From Procambarus clarkii (Eukaryota; Arthropoda; Malacostraca; Decapoda; Cambaridae): a DNA stretch of 64,000 bases. Shown here one piece after another: positions 20,962 to 31,329 of this stretch. Made by a program: the position numbers and the translations under genes. Every line of letters begins with the position of its first letter. Within the stretch, counting starts at the first letter, position 1. Under the pieces are notes generated by a model that saw nothing but the letters and a program-made list of their open reading frames with translations, searched no databases and had not been told where the DNA came from. The DNA lies in NCBI RefSeq assembly GCF_040958095.1, contig NC_091227.1, positions 21,561,178-21,625,177 of the forward strand, read 5' to 3'.

Positions 20962-21930
20962 TACAGGTATTTATTTTATTTATTTATATACAAGGTACAT
21001 TGGGTTTGTGAGAATACATAGCATAGTGTTTACAATCTTGTAAAGCCACTAGTACGCGCAGCGTTTCGGGCAGGTCCTTAATCTAACAGATAATTTTAAG
21101 TAGGTAAATTCTAGCAGAATTAATAAAATAAATGCATTGCAAGAAAAGATGAGATTAGTAAGTATTATAAAGCACATTGGTATATTAAAGCTCTAATTGA
21201 TTACATTGACAGCTTGATTGGTAATTTAAACAAGATTAATAGACACCATACAGCAGATTGACAGCACATATAAGACAGCAATGATCACAATGGTAAAGAT
21301 GTTCGGATTGGGTACATAAAGATTGGGAGATTGGGTAGCAATAGTGCAATTTTATAGCAAAAGGTAAAAAAACTATGAAGATGAAATTAGGTACTTTTTG
21401 GTATTGTTTTTGAATGATGAAAAAGTTGGACAGCTTTTCAATTCAATAGGGAGTGAGTTTCATAGACTGGGTCCCTTTATTTGCATAGTGTTTACACAGA
21501 TTAAGTTTGACTCTGGGGATATCAAAGAAATATTTATTTCTGGTGTGGTGATAATGGGTCCTATTACATCTGTCCAGGGAGAGTTTCAGAGCAGGATTTG
21601 ATTTAAGAACAGGGTTTTGTAAATGTAGTTGACACGAGAGAATTTGTGGAGTGAGATTATGTTTAAGGAGTTAAACAAGGGGGCTGAGTGTTGTCTGAAA
21701 GCAAAATTTGTTATTATTCTGATAGCAGATTTTTGCTGGGTGATGATGGACTTGAGGTGGTTTGCAGGGGTTGAACCCCATGCACAGATACCATAATTAA
21801 GATAGGGATAGATTAGTGCATAATGTAGAGATGAGAGCAGAGTTAGGTACATAATATCTGATTTCGGAGAGTATACCAACTGTTTTAGAGACTTGGATAT
21901 ATTTAACGGTGATATTATACACAATTATAT
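20962..21930 (-). pseudogene. L2-like LINE, C-terminal fragment with core-bearing 3' tail
   Basis: On the minus strand the frame reads YPYLNYGICAWGSTPANHL, then QKSAIRIITNFAFRQHSAPL and FNSLNIISLHKFSRVNYIYK. This is the region just after the polymerase in L2/Crack-type LINEs. It continues in a frame with several stops to about 21340. The tail reads GCCCGAAACGCTGCGCGTAC, TAGTGGCTTTACAAG, then TTTATATAAATAAATAAAT-like repeats at about 20965-21000. The tail core is the same as in SINE family 2. Confidence 0.7.
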
Positions 21931-22094
21931 ATATACAGGTATTATACATTTAACGGTGATGGTAAAATATATAATTGGGGAAAGAAAGTTTAGTTCATCC
22001 CCCCTCCCTTTTATTTTGCATTATATAACCACTTTTTTTTTAGTCTTTTTTTTTTTTTTTTTTACTTTCTTGAAAGCGTACTACCGACTCGGGG

Positions 22095-22157
22095 TCGGAT
22101 ACGACACACAATCCTCCAACAAGAACCCGGTTACTGGTCCTAAGTGGCCGTAACAAA
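22095..22157 (-). repeat. Possible LTR end fragment
   Basis: On the minus strand it starts TGTTACGGCC and carries AACCGGGTTCTT, as does the segment from 32251. The rest of the element is not recognised. A poly(T) tract precedes it at about 22038-22062. Confidence 0.35.
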
Positions 22158-22383
22158 CAAGGAACATCAGTTTAGAGCCCAACAAGTCACAATGTAGGAC
22201 TGAAAATAGATGCTTTTTCACTTGCAGGATTATAAACCCAGGGAACCGCCTACCTGCCGAAATCGTAAATACCAAAACTGTTGAATTTTAAAATGGTAAA
22301 ATTTAGGACAAATAGGGGACCAATGACAAACCTCAGGCTTCCTATCCTCGTAGAGATCACAGAAGTGTTAGTGGTCCTCCGGT

Positions 22384-22575
22384 AAGTTCAGGTATCTGGG
22401 CATATGGATGACGAGATATGAAACTAGCTCACCACATACGTAAATTGCTTTGCTTAGCTTAGCTTAGACTGCTAAGGTTAAGTTCAGGTATCTGGGCATA
22501 TCGATGACGAGATATGAAACTAGCTCACCACATACGTAAATTGCTTTGCTTAGCTTAGACTGTACGCGTGGTCGG
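22384..22575. repeat. 96-bp tandem duplication
   Basis: AAGTTCAGGTATCTGGGCAT starts at 22384 and again at 22480, with near-identical sequence through GCTTTGCTTAGCTTAG. A short GCTTA run lies inside each unit. Confidence 0.85.
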
Positions 22576-22861
22576 TTTTGAACCAATTGTTGATAAAACA
22601 ATGTACATTAGTTAAATAAACTCCATGTAACCTACCTTGCCTCCTAAATGTCAACCTATGTCTTGCTATTTTCAAACATTATTGACCAACTAGTTTAACT
22701 ACTGAAATCTGCCATGTATAAACTCAAAAAAAAATTGTAATTTTATATTAAAAATTCCTTTTGTTCTATCCATCATGAAATTATCATTCTCCTTTTGTTC
22801 AATTCACTTTATGCTTTGATATCAATTATTAAGTTTTAGTCTGTAGTTTTTTTTTCTTTTC

Positions 22862-23000
22862 CACACCTTGCCCGGAACGCTGTGCATGCTAGTGGCTTCA
22901 GACATTGTATGTACTAGCTCTAAGTATTAATCCGTCAATGTTTGTAACTCGCTTTCAATGTATGTATCTTTACCTGAATAAATATCTTTTCTTAAACGAA
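22862..23000 (+). repeat. Core-repeat fragment (plus)
   Basis: GCCCGGAACGCTGTGCATGC, then TAGTGGCTTCAGACATTG, TGTATGTACTAGCTCTAAG and a TACCTGAATAAATATC end. It shows the core followed by its usual AT-rich tail. Confidence 0.65.
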
Positions 23001-23039
23001 TTTTGGTTTCTTCTTTTTCCTTGCGATACGTGCAGATAT

Positions 23040-23215
23040 TGGGGTTCAGTCCCTGAGCCCGTTATGTGCCATTATGTAATCATTTTCTTTGCTGCCCGCT
23101 GCCCACAGGATGGATATAAAGTGCATAATGAATGAACTAAACTTATACCTCTGTAACCCTTTCCACTACCGCCCACAAGATGAGTATGGGGTGCATAATA
23201 AATGAACAAAACAAA
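23040..23215 (+). repeat. Two overlapping copies of the 18.6-kb LINE tail end
   Basis: GGGGTTCAGTCCCTGAGCCC opens it. Two successive ends, GGATGGATATAAAGTGCATA and GATGAGTATGGGGTGCATAA, each close with AATGAAC(T/A)AAAC. Confidence 0.65.
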
Positions 23216-23464
23216 ATTAACCCATCCCATACTAGTCCTTGGCAGTGGTGGTGGTGGTAAGGTTATAATAGTAGCAAAATGGGTTCAGAAACTCGACCCC
23301 CCCCCCCTCCCAATGTTCTTTAAGCTTTGTACTTGTGTAATCAGGTTGGGTGATCCTGTTTTATAAACTATTTGTCTACCCTTTTTATATACATTTTATA
23401 TATATATATACACATTTTAATTTGCCTTGGAAGTAGCTTATATTAATAGGAGTCTGCTAATTTT

Positions 23465-23740
23465 ATATTGGTTCCCATTATCGGGAACAGGAAGTTAGAT
23501 GTATCGAGGTTTCCCTATGCCGGCTACTGGCCTTTCTCAAGATGCAACCCACAACAGTTGATTGAAATCGAACTAGTTTTCATTTATTGCAGATTTTTAG
23601 CGTATTTGGAACTCTTGGCCCCTTACTGCTAGAACAGAAGCATAGGTGAAAGGAAACGTTGCCAAACCAGTTAACTTTCTCTGTCCTGTAGCGAGAATGG
23701 AACCCGGGACCTTTTAGTAGTGAACCGACTGCGTATCATA
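23465..23740 (-). mobile_element. Degenerate tRNA-derived SINE
   Basis: On the minus strand, CAGTCGGTTCACTACTAAAA may be the A-box region and GGTCCCGGGTTCCATTCTCG a degenerate B box. A body follows with CCTTTCACCTATGCTTCTGT and TCTAGCAGTAAGGGGCC, reminiscent of the family 1 body. Confidence 0.4.
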
Positions 23741-25240
23741 AAGCACATGGTATTGGAGTACTCGTAAAGAAATGAATATCCCCATAAGCCCCTTGCAGCG
23801 CGCTCTTGCATAGTACTTAGGTTGACTTCCACGTTTGGGGTTGTCAGGTGGGTGACCTCTGGGCGAGTGCCTGTGGAGGCCCTGAGGCCACTACGGGAGG
23901 GGTTGCAGGGGGGGAGGCTTGCAAGGGGGCGGGGGTTGCAGGGGGAGGGCCCAAGGCCACCACGGGAAGGGTTGCAGGTGCAGTGTTTGCAACATGAGCC
24001 GCGCCCCACCATCCCTTCCCTGGCCGCCTGGCATCCTCAGCTCAACGCCATCTATTGATAAACATTGTAATCACGCTCCGTTACGGGGTATCACGGAGCA
24101 TCATGGCCTTATCTCGATTATTTGCCACTTATAAGACTTAAAAACGTCCCGGAGTGGTGTGGAGCAGGATGCACATCACATGCAGAAGGTCAGTGCGAAG
24201 TGTCAGGCAGATAAAACGGTGTTTGGGGGAGTTTTGCTTTGTTCATGTTGCAGTGACTTTGCGGGGAGTAGGGACAGGTTATTTATCCTTGAAATCCACC
24301 TGACTTTTGAAATGACAGTAATTATGGGTGAACCTATCAATTTGTGCCGGGGAGAGAGTTGGTGATGGGCGGTAGGGGCGTGAGGGGAAGCGAGGAGAGG
24401 AGGAGGCAGTGGTAGGGAAGAAGCAGAGTACCTCCAAGTTATTGATTGTTGGAGGAAGGCGGCCGTGTGCCACCTCCACCACGGCCCACCAACAATTTGC
24501 ATCCCACACTCCCTCAATCCTCTCCCTCCCTCTCCCCCTCCCTCTTTCTCTCTTTCTCCATCACCCCTTTACCCTCCCACACCCCCTCGTTTAGGTGAAG
24601 AGTACAAACATCTCGTTTTTTTGGGCCAAGTATATGTGAATGCAAAGGCAGGTTGGAAGTTGCATGCATGGGTGATCATGTCTGCCCTGATTTGCATATG
24701 TGAAACAGGGCACATTGTCCTGGGATATTTACTGTGGTGGCATGCCCTCAGCTGCACTGTATGGAATGTACGTAATGAAATTGAAATTTCTAGTGCTTGC
24801 ATGCTGTCAGATCATGTCATCTCGCCGTTCTCTTGTAAATCCTCGGGCCATAACACTGGAGAAATTCGCTCTTATCATATTTGCGTTGTAGGAGGGTAAT
24901 TTGGCGTGTTGTGCTGTGATAGTGCTGAATGGTATACATTTTTGGGATATATATATTGCACAAGTGTTTGTTGTTGCTTTAATTATCAAGTTTAGTCAAA
25001 CTTGCACTGCAACTTGTAGTTTTCATAAATGTGTGTGTGAGAAAAGTAATAGTTTCATTACAGCCAGTTACAGTACCGTATTCCAATTAATTCATTCGGA
25101 ATTCTGTCGTACATAGGAAGTGAAAATTTACACCTTAGTCGCATGGCTGAGTGGCACCTTGTGCGAGTGAGAGCGTTTAGTGCAGTGTTACATTAGTGGG
25201 AGCCTCGTCAGTCTAGCCTTATCTGCCATTTTGTTTATAG
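23741..25240. other. Anonymous region with GC-rich and purine/pyrimidine-rich segments
   Basis: 23860-24010 is strongly GC-rich. 24365-24425 is purine-rich and 24490-24600 is C/T-rich, with a hairpin (GGCCGTG/CACGGCC) between them at about 24460-24485. GCCATTTTGTTTA at 25228 recalls a YY1-type promoter motif. The region could hold the promoter or a non-coding first exon of the zinc-finger gene, but no splice or start site can be shown. Confidence 0.3.
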
Positions 25241-26371
25241 TAGATTAATAAATGTATGATTTAACCCGACTTGCATGATGCCTTACAATGCGATGCTCCA
25301 ATGATGCCTTACACCTTTTGTCTCGGGGTTCCTGTTAGCACCATTGCCTGCTAACAGCAGTACAATAGACCAGTAATATAATTACAAATACACAGTTTGT
25401 AAGGCTTCTTACTATATACAAGTACAGTTCTTAGTATATATATTTTGGACTGAAATTACTGTTCAGTTTTAGATAAGGTTAGTAGCAGTATAGTGTCAAA
25501 TTCGGTATGAACAAAAACATTTTAACTGTACGTCTTAATAGATTGATTAGTATATTTTCTACCACAGATTTCGCTATTGTATTCACTTGCAGTGCTAACC
25601 TGTATATTCTTGCCTGTCACATTACAGTATATAGTGTACTGTAGTAGCTTTTTGATCACTGTCAGGAGACTGAAGTGCTCTTTCAAGTTCAAGTCATAAT
25701 TACATGTTACTGTACAATATTGCATGGGCATGGTGTAGGTAGATCATGGTGGTGGCATGGCGCTGCCATGGTGGTGGCAGCGTAAGTTGTATATGAAGCT
25801 TATTAGCAGTTGAAGCTCACATGTCATGTTCTTGCAAGTATCTTGTGTAAGGTAATAAGATGCACAATTACTCCAATACAAGGTCTATGTGTACATTTAA
25901 GTCATACACAGGTGTTTGTTTTCTAATTGTTAGAACTATATATATACAATATATTACTGTTAGGCAGGGTTGGGTTAGGCTAGGCTGGATTACGTTATGT
26001 TAGGCTAGGGTGGGTTTGGTTAATATAGGTTAGGTTGGGTTGGATTACTTTTTAAATGAATCATAGTATGTACTATATAAAGTGAGATGTATCCATGACT
26101 GCTTTTGGTGTTTAACCCAATACACTTTCAACACATCTGTTGTCCCAGAATTCGTGATTAGCACTCCCCGAAATGTTAAGCAGAATCATAGATTTTATTA
26201 AGACTATAGTACAAATTTTAAATGCTTTCAGGAAATATCACATTTATCACATGTTCAGTGACACCTCACTCAAATGGTTTAATTGGAATCAGAGCTATCT
26301 CATTTTATCAAGGATTTGTATCCACTGCAATTTTTGCTATATATTGCAAAATTGGTAGATTGCTAAATATT
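25241..26371. other. AT-rich region, no gene seen
   Basis: There is a small ATGATGCCTTAC duplication near 25275-25310. Nothing else is recognisable apart from the TTAGG-like tract listed separately. Confidence 0.4.
25955..26055. repeat. Degenerate TTAGG-type tract
   Basis: About fifteen variants of GTTAGG, GGTTGGG and GCTAGG lie in one orientation. It resembles a decayed arthropod telomeric repeat or the interior of the 13-15 kb blocks. Confidence 0.5.
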
Positions 26372-26510
26372 GTAGATTACAAATACAAATATTTATTCAG
26401 GTAAAGTACATACATACAAGGTGAAATACGAAAGTTGATGGATTTATAGATAGAGCTAGTAAATACAATGCCTAAAGCCACTATTACGCAAAGCATTTCG
26501 GCCAGATTGA
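26372..26510 (-). repeat. Core-repeat fragment
   Basis: AAATATTTATTCAGGTAAAG is followed by ACATACATACAAGGTG, then CCTAAAGCCACTATTACGC, CATTTCGGCC: the reversed core and tail. Confidence 0.65.
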
Positions 26511-26904
26511 TACCTAGGAGTTTGGCAACTATTGTGGGTTGCTTCCAGGGTAAGGTCAGTAGTTTTCCTAGGGGAAGGACTTGATAAGCTGAACAGGCAG
26601 CCTGTACCCTGACTTTGGAAAACCAATCCAAGTGCAGTAGCCCTAACTCATCCACCCATTCCCCACATTGTGTGGATGAGAGTGAAGATGTGTGTATGCA
26701 GGGGAGTATATTCAATATGCACACTGACCTTGTTTTGAGATATGCCCAAATCTGCATAGTAGAATACCAACATACTGGAGCAAATGAATCCGAAGGAAAC
26801 ACAGACTAGAACCAGTGAGGAGTTGAAGGGCCATAGGCACTGTCTGAACATGAGGGGGGGGGGGGGTCTATGGCTGTTCAGCACCATGCCAGCAAGCATT
26901 ATAA

Positions 26905-26995
26905 ATAGAGAAAATTAGTTGGAGCCATGAGGGGAGGATTTGGATCTATGCTGTGGATACTCCTAAGTAAATGCTCTAGACCACTGCTTCATGAC
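26905..26995 (-). mobile_element. SINE family 3 fragment
   Basis: In reverse: GTGGTCTAGAGCATTTACTT, then a degraded B-box region, and CCTCATGGCTCC. It is the same head as the pair at 27147-27381. Confidence 0.5.
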
Positions 26996-27146
26996 ATGAT
27001 CAAAAGCATTGCAACCTGCAATTCAACTGAATCCTCTAGGGTTCCTAAGGCTTCCACTGAAGCCTAATCAGGGTTTCACACAATGCTCCCCATGTGCTCT
27101 AGCCGTAGTCTAGGAATTCTGCCTCCTACACATCTCTTCAAATACA

Positions 27147-27381
27147 CAAAGAAATCACATTTAGGTGATGTATCAATGAGGAGATCAGTAGGAGCCGTGA
27201 GGAGGATTCAAACTTATGCTCTTGGTACTCCCAAGCAAATGTTTCAGATCTGATCTTAAAAACTAGAAGCAGATCTAGAGCATTTGCTTGGGAGTAAGTA
27301 CCCAGAGCATAGGTTTGAATCTTACTCATGGCTTCTACGGATTTTCTCATTAATACATTACGTTAATGTAATTTCTTTGGG
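27147..27381. mobile_element. Two SINE family 3 copies head-to-head
   Basis: The left copy (27147-27258, minus) and the right copy (27271-27381, plus) are reverse complements. Each head has a GCATTTGCTTGGGAGTA A-box-like segment and AGGTTTGAATC as a degenerate B box. Each ends in ATTTCTTTG. The palindrome has arms of about 110 bp. Confidence 0.6.
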
Positions 27382-27610
27382 CATTAGAAATATTTTTGGA
27401 ACAAAGGTGGAAGTCTTCAAGAAGCATTAAGATAAGCACTTGCAAGAAGTGCCAGACCAACCAGGTTATAATAGATGTGTGTACCTGCAGACCACTCCAA
27501 AACAACTGGATGTTGGACCAAGTTCTCACAAGTCGAACGAGGCCTGGGGGACTAGAAGAACTCTCGAAACCCTCTCCAGATCTGGCCCTTGATGCTATAT
27601 ATGTAATCAC

Positions 27611-28319
27611 CTTTATAAAAATTAGCCAACTTGGCATACCGGCATACCTTATCCTTAAGCTTTACCTGACCACACCACTTCTGATCTCATTGCTTCCAAT
27701 TTTTTATTCCTCGGTTATGAATTAAGAGTATGTAGTCTGTGATAGACCAAATTTATATTTTACGTAAAGACAGATGTTTTTTCACCCATAAGGTTATGAC
27801 GATTGTACCCTCCCTGATCGGTCACTCCTGTGTTCAGTGGTTTGTTCCTTTGGTACCACTATGTATTGAGGTCTGATATTAATGTGCAAAGTAGCATCGT
27901 GTGTTGGCATGGATGTGTACAGTTTTATTCGACCAGCTCTGTGTTAGTGCTAGGTCTTTTGCCAAGTGGGTTGAGGTCACCTGCCCGGGCCACTCCTGGT
28001 TCCACACTTAACGTAAAATTCAATTCATATACTGTATTACTAGTGGGGATCAAGCCCCAAGGTTTATTGATTAGCATGAGCGATCCAGACCTTAGTCATT
28101 GCTCAGTGGTAATGGTCTGGTGGTGGCAGCGCAAGGCGATTCTAGAGTTTTGCTAGAAGTCTGTTTTCACGTCATAAGGTTGTAGAATCTTAAGACGGTC
28201 AACGGCTTTAGACCCCGTGGCGTTGGGTCGGCTTAAGTATAGCTCTGGGGGTCCCTTGGTTTGAGAAGCAAATAAAGAATAAGGACGGGGTGAAGGTAAA
28301 AGCAGATTAAAAGGTAAAG
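27611..28319. other. No recognisable feature
   Basis: A frame of 108 codons at 27830-28156 has no familiar motif. AATGGTCTGGTGGTGGCAGC at about 28111 resembles GGTGGTGGCATGGCGCTGCC at 25750, a possible dispersed repeat. Confidence 0.35.
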
Positions 28320-28870
28320 AACTAACACACCCGTGTTACATCAGCGTTCAATCCCCGACCATCCTGACAGCTGCCTGTCAGGACGTGAATGCGACTGGTA
28401 ACGTGAATGGTTGTGAATGGCGCCTGACAGCTGGGTGGACAGCACTTCGGATTCATAGTCCTGAGGTTCCAGGTTCGATCCCTGGTGGAGGCGGAGACAA
28501 ATGGGCAAAATGTTTTTCACCCTGATGCCCCTGTTACCTAACAGTAAATAGGTACCTGGGAGTTAGACAGCTGCTACGGGCTGCTTCCTGGGGGTGGAAG
28601 CCCCCCCCACCCCACCCCGGCCGCGGGGACACTAAGCCCTGAAATCAGGAGTTAGACAGCTGCTACGGGCTGCTTCCTGGGGGTGGAAGCCCCCCCCACC
28701 CCACCCCGGCCGCGGGGACACTAAGCCCTGAAATCATCTCAAGATAACCTCAAGAAGAGATAACGTCCAAGTGATGGGCATCATTCCTTTTCCCTCATCT
28801 CATCTCGAATCCTTATCCTGATCCCTTCCAAGTGCTATATAGTCATAATGGCTTGTCGGATTATCCTAAT
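28320..28870 (+). mobile_element. SINE family 4, interrupted by another SINE
   Basis: GCGTTCAATCCCCGACCATC (28345) is B-box-like. The continuation GGCATCATTCCTTTTCCC, CTTATCCTGATCCCTTCC, CAAGTGCTATATAGTC lies beyond the insertion at 28779-28850. The undisrupted order (TTCAATCCCTGATCGTCCAA, then GGGCACCATTCC) is visible at 58985-59100. Confidence 0.55.
28418..28762 (+). mobile_element. SINE family 1 relative with internal 89-bp tandem duplication
   Basis: CTGACAGCTGGGTGGACAGC carries the A box and CCAGGTTCGATCCCTGG the B box. The body has ATGCCCCTGTTACCTAACAG and GGTACCTGGGAGTTAGAC. The segment 28559-28647 is repeated exactly at 28648-28736. The end (CCCTGAAATCATCTCAAGAT, AACCTCAAG) differs from the CR1-like tail of copies a-c, so this is a separate subfamily. 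Confidence 0.7.
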
Positions 28871-28929
28871 AGTTCCCTTCCCTCTCAAAGAAAATAAAAA
28901 CATCTTGTGTAGATTAGGAGGGTTACCCA

Positions 28930-29210
28930 GTGGTGCCCGGGATAGTCTCTCTTCTCCAACCCCTGTTCCACCCCTCTTGTTTCCCTACCACCTTCTCCAC
29001 CCCTTGTATTCTCCCTCTATTTTTCCAACCCCACATTTCACCACCTCTTTTCTCCTCTCCCCATGCCCCCCCCCCCATATTCCCTCCCCTTTCTCCCTCT
29101 TTTCATCCCCTCCCTGTCTCTACCTCTCATCTAGAGAGTGGGAGAGGGGGGTTGGAGACAGACATACCGACAGACACTCAAGCAATGCTGGGTGCCCCCT
29201 CCTTTCCCTA
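28930..29210. repeat. Polypyrimidine-rich tract
   Basis: Nearly all C and T on this strand from 28955 to 29135, with poly(C) at about 29066-29078. The long frames here are compositional artefacts. Confidence 0.8.
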
Positions 29211-29504
29211 GTATATCTGTAAGATTGAATGTCTGTCTGTATGCATGTTGAAAGTTGAAGGCCAGATGCTTGGGGCTAGCCTCACCAAAATTTGCAGGGG
29301 AGCATGGTCCAGGGTATAGGACTGAAATAGCCTGGTAAGGGTAGGCCTAAGTTAAATGCTTTTAAAAATATTTGCATTTATTAATGTCCTTGTATGATTT
29401 TCTGGGAGTCATTTGGTGTTATTTTTCTATAATTTTTAGTGGTCATATATAATATATTTTCTGAGTGACTCGTACAGTTCTTTCAGTACTTTTTAATTAA
29501 TTTT

Positions 29505-29805
29505 CTGAGAGAAAGAGCAGAGGATGAAGGGAGGGGGACCAAGGGAATGTGGACAAGGGAGTCAGAGGAAGATGGGGGGGGGGGACTAAGGGAATTGGAT
29601 GAGGGGATCATGGGGGAGATTGGGTGAAGAGTGCAGAAATGGGTAAAAGGGTGAAAAAAAAGAGGAGAAAACGACCAGGGAAAATGGAGTTGAGGAATGG
29701 AAGAATGAAGGGAAGGGTGAAGGGGTGGACCAAGGGGCTCGTATGTGAGATTGGGTGATGAGTGGAGAAGAAGGGCAAAGGTTGGAAAGAGGGGGAAGAT
29801 ACCTG
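29505..29805. repeat. Polypurine-rich tract
   Basis: Nearly all G and A, with a G run at about 29575-29583. It faces the polypyrimidine tract 300 bp upstream like an inverted copy. Confidence 0.75.
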
Positions 29806-29833
29806 GGTGCAGCTGGCTACCACTTTATCTGTA

Positions 29834-31046
29834 CAGTGGTACAGTACCTCCATTTACAAATTTAATCCGTTCCCAGAGACGGGTCATACCTTTTCTCCTG
29901 CAGATATTTTTGTATGGCAGGGCAAACTCCCTCATTCACCCACTCCGTAAAAAATTGCCTTGTCACCCATGCCCTACTATTAGTCCTCCACATCCCGCAC
30001 ACATTTGACTTTACTGCACATCATATTTTTTGAAAACCCTTGGATTTTCATAATGATACACAAGCAAGGGTTTAATTTTCAAATTGCCACTCGCATTATC
30101 ACACAGTACAAGAGTAAACCTATCTTTCATTGGCTTGTGTCTGGACAATGACTTCTTCTGCGTAATGTATGTCCTTTTAGGCAATCTTTTTTACAAAATA
30201 GTCCTATCTCATCACAATTAAAAACTTGTTGTGGTAGGTATCCCTCACTCTCTACAAAATCTTTAAATTTGTCAATAAATCTGTCAACCACTGGTTTGTC
30301 TGAGCTGGCAGCCTCCCCATGCCTCACAACACTATGAATACCACTTCTTTTTCTAAATTTCTCAAACCATCCCCTGCTTGCCTTAAACTCTTTTGTATCT
30401 GCAGCACCTGTTCCATCAGTTTTCTTTAAAAGGTCTTCATGCAATTGCCTTGCTTTCTCACAAATGATGGCCTCTGAAACGCTATCACCCGCTAACGCCT
30501 TGTTGTGTATCCAAATTAATGACAACTTTTCAACATCGTCAAGTGTGTGTTCTTTGTTTCGTGATTGTTGAACTGCCTTTTGCCACGTTAGCACTCAATT
30601 GTCCTTTTTCTCAGCAAGTACAGTGCATATTGTTGACATAGATTTGTTGTACCACCTAGCTAGTTCAATAACTCCTGTACTATTTTTATGTTTGTGAATG
30701 ATCTCTGGTTTTTCCTCTATGGTCATTCTCACATGTGTTTTCTTGGCTTAAACCTTACCACTGGCTTTCTTGGGACCCATGGCGAGATATATATAATAAA
30801 TTTTATGTTCAAATAGCCAAAAATCCGAAAAAACTAATTCTTTACAAAGAATTCAGGCGCGATAGTCACTAGGCGAAAGGCACTGGTAAACTGAGATACG
30901 ATCGCCGTGCCACTACGCACTAGCTCAGCCCAGACACGTATCAACAAACTCATTTCCTGAGGCAAAGTTCGTAACACGATTCAAATTTTCTGAAAGTAAC
31001 CCGAAAATTTCATAAATGGGGGCATTCGTAAGCCGAGGTGTCACTG
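29834..31046 (-). mobile_element. Tigger-like (pogo, Tc1/mariner superfamily) DNA transposon with both ends
   Basis: The left end CAGTGGTACAGTACCTCC is preceded by TA (29832-29833). The right end CGAGGTGTCACTG is followed by TA (31047-31048), giving the TA duplication expected of this superfamily. The right end read inward is CAGTGACACCTCGGCTTACG, like Tigger termini. At about 1.2 kb it is half the length of an intact Tigger, so much of the transposase has been deleted. Confidence 0.7.
29960..30783 (-). pseudogene. Tigger-like transposase relic
   Basis: From ATGGGTCCCAAGAAAGCC (30783 downward) it reads MGPKKASGKV, a stop, then MTIEEKPEIIHKH and VIELARWYNKSMSTI, the N-terminal helix-turn-helix. 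After another stop, the CENP-B-type domain follows (KASRGWFEKFRKRSG), then QQVFNCDEIGLFCKK with the first catalytic Asp. A shifted frame gives RHKPMKDRFTLVLCDNASGN and KPLLVYHYENPR. The later catalytic motif is absent. It bound DNA ends and cut them when active; it is now dead. Confidence 0.75.
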
Positions 31047-31329
31047 TATAGCCAGAGAATGGGAAAACGTTGGCGTGCATTTTAAAACAAACCACATAAT
31101 AATCGGAAAATAAATGGAATTTCTACAAATATTTTAATTTTGGACGGCACCGCCGTCCACAGGAAAATTGCGAATACAGTAATTATTTTAGGACGTCATT
31201 ACCGTTATCCAGAAGCGATAGTACGTGTATTAAGATATGAGCACCATAGAAACACTGCATCAAACTTTGGTCTCACAGAGGTCGTGAATAATCTCTCTAC
31301 TATTTCACCATCCATATCTTTTAAAAAGT

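Larger units (their letters stand above)
26690..27610 (+). pseudogene. CR1/L2-type LINE 3' region split by SINEs
   Basis: 26750-26900 matches 42040-42170 (GGCCATAGGCACTGTCTGAA, then GTTCAGCACCATGCCAGC). After the inserted SINEs it continues at 27382 as GIRNIFGTKVEVFKKH and QEVPDQPGYNRC, the C-terminal end of these LINE proteins. The tail has GAAGAACTCTCGAAACCCTC at about 27557. The copy at 42.0-42.4 kb is uninterrupted and shows the original order. Confidence 0.6.

Noticed and set aside
23671-24058. Overlapping frames of 78-113 codons in the GC-rich stretch
   Set aside because: High GC removes stops on both strands; compositions are biased to Gly, Arg and Pro with no motif.
28848-29222. Pro/Ser/Phe-rich frames of 93-124 codons
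   Set aside because: Direct consequence of the polypyrimidine tract.
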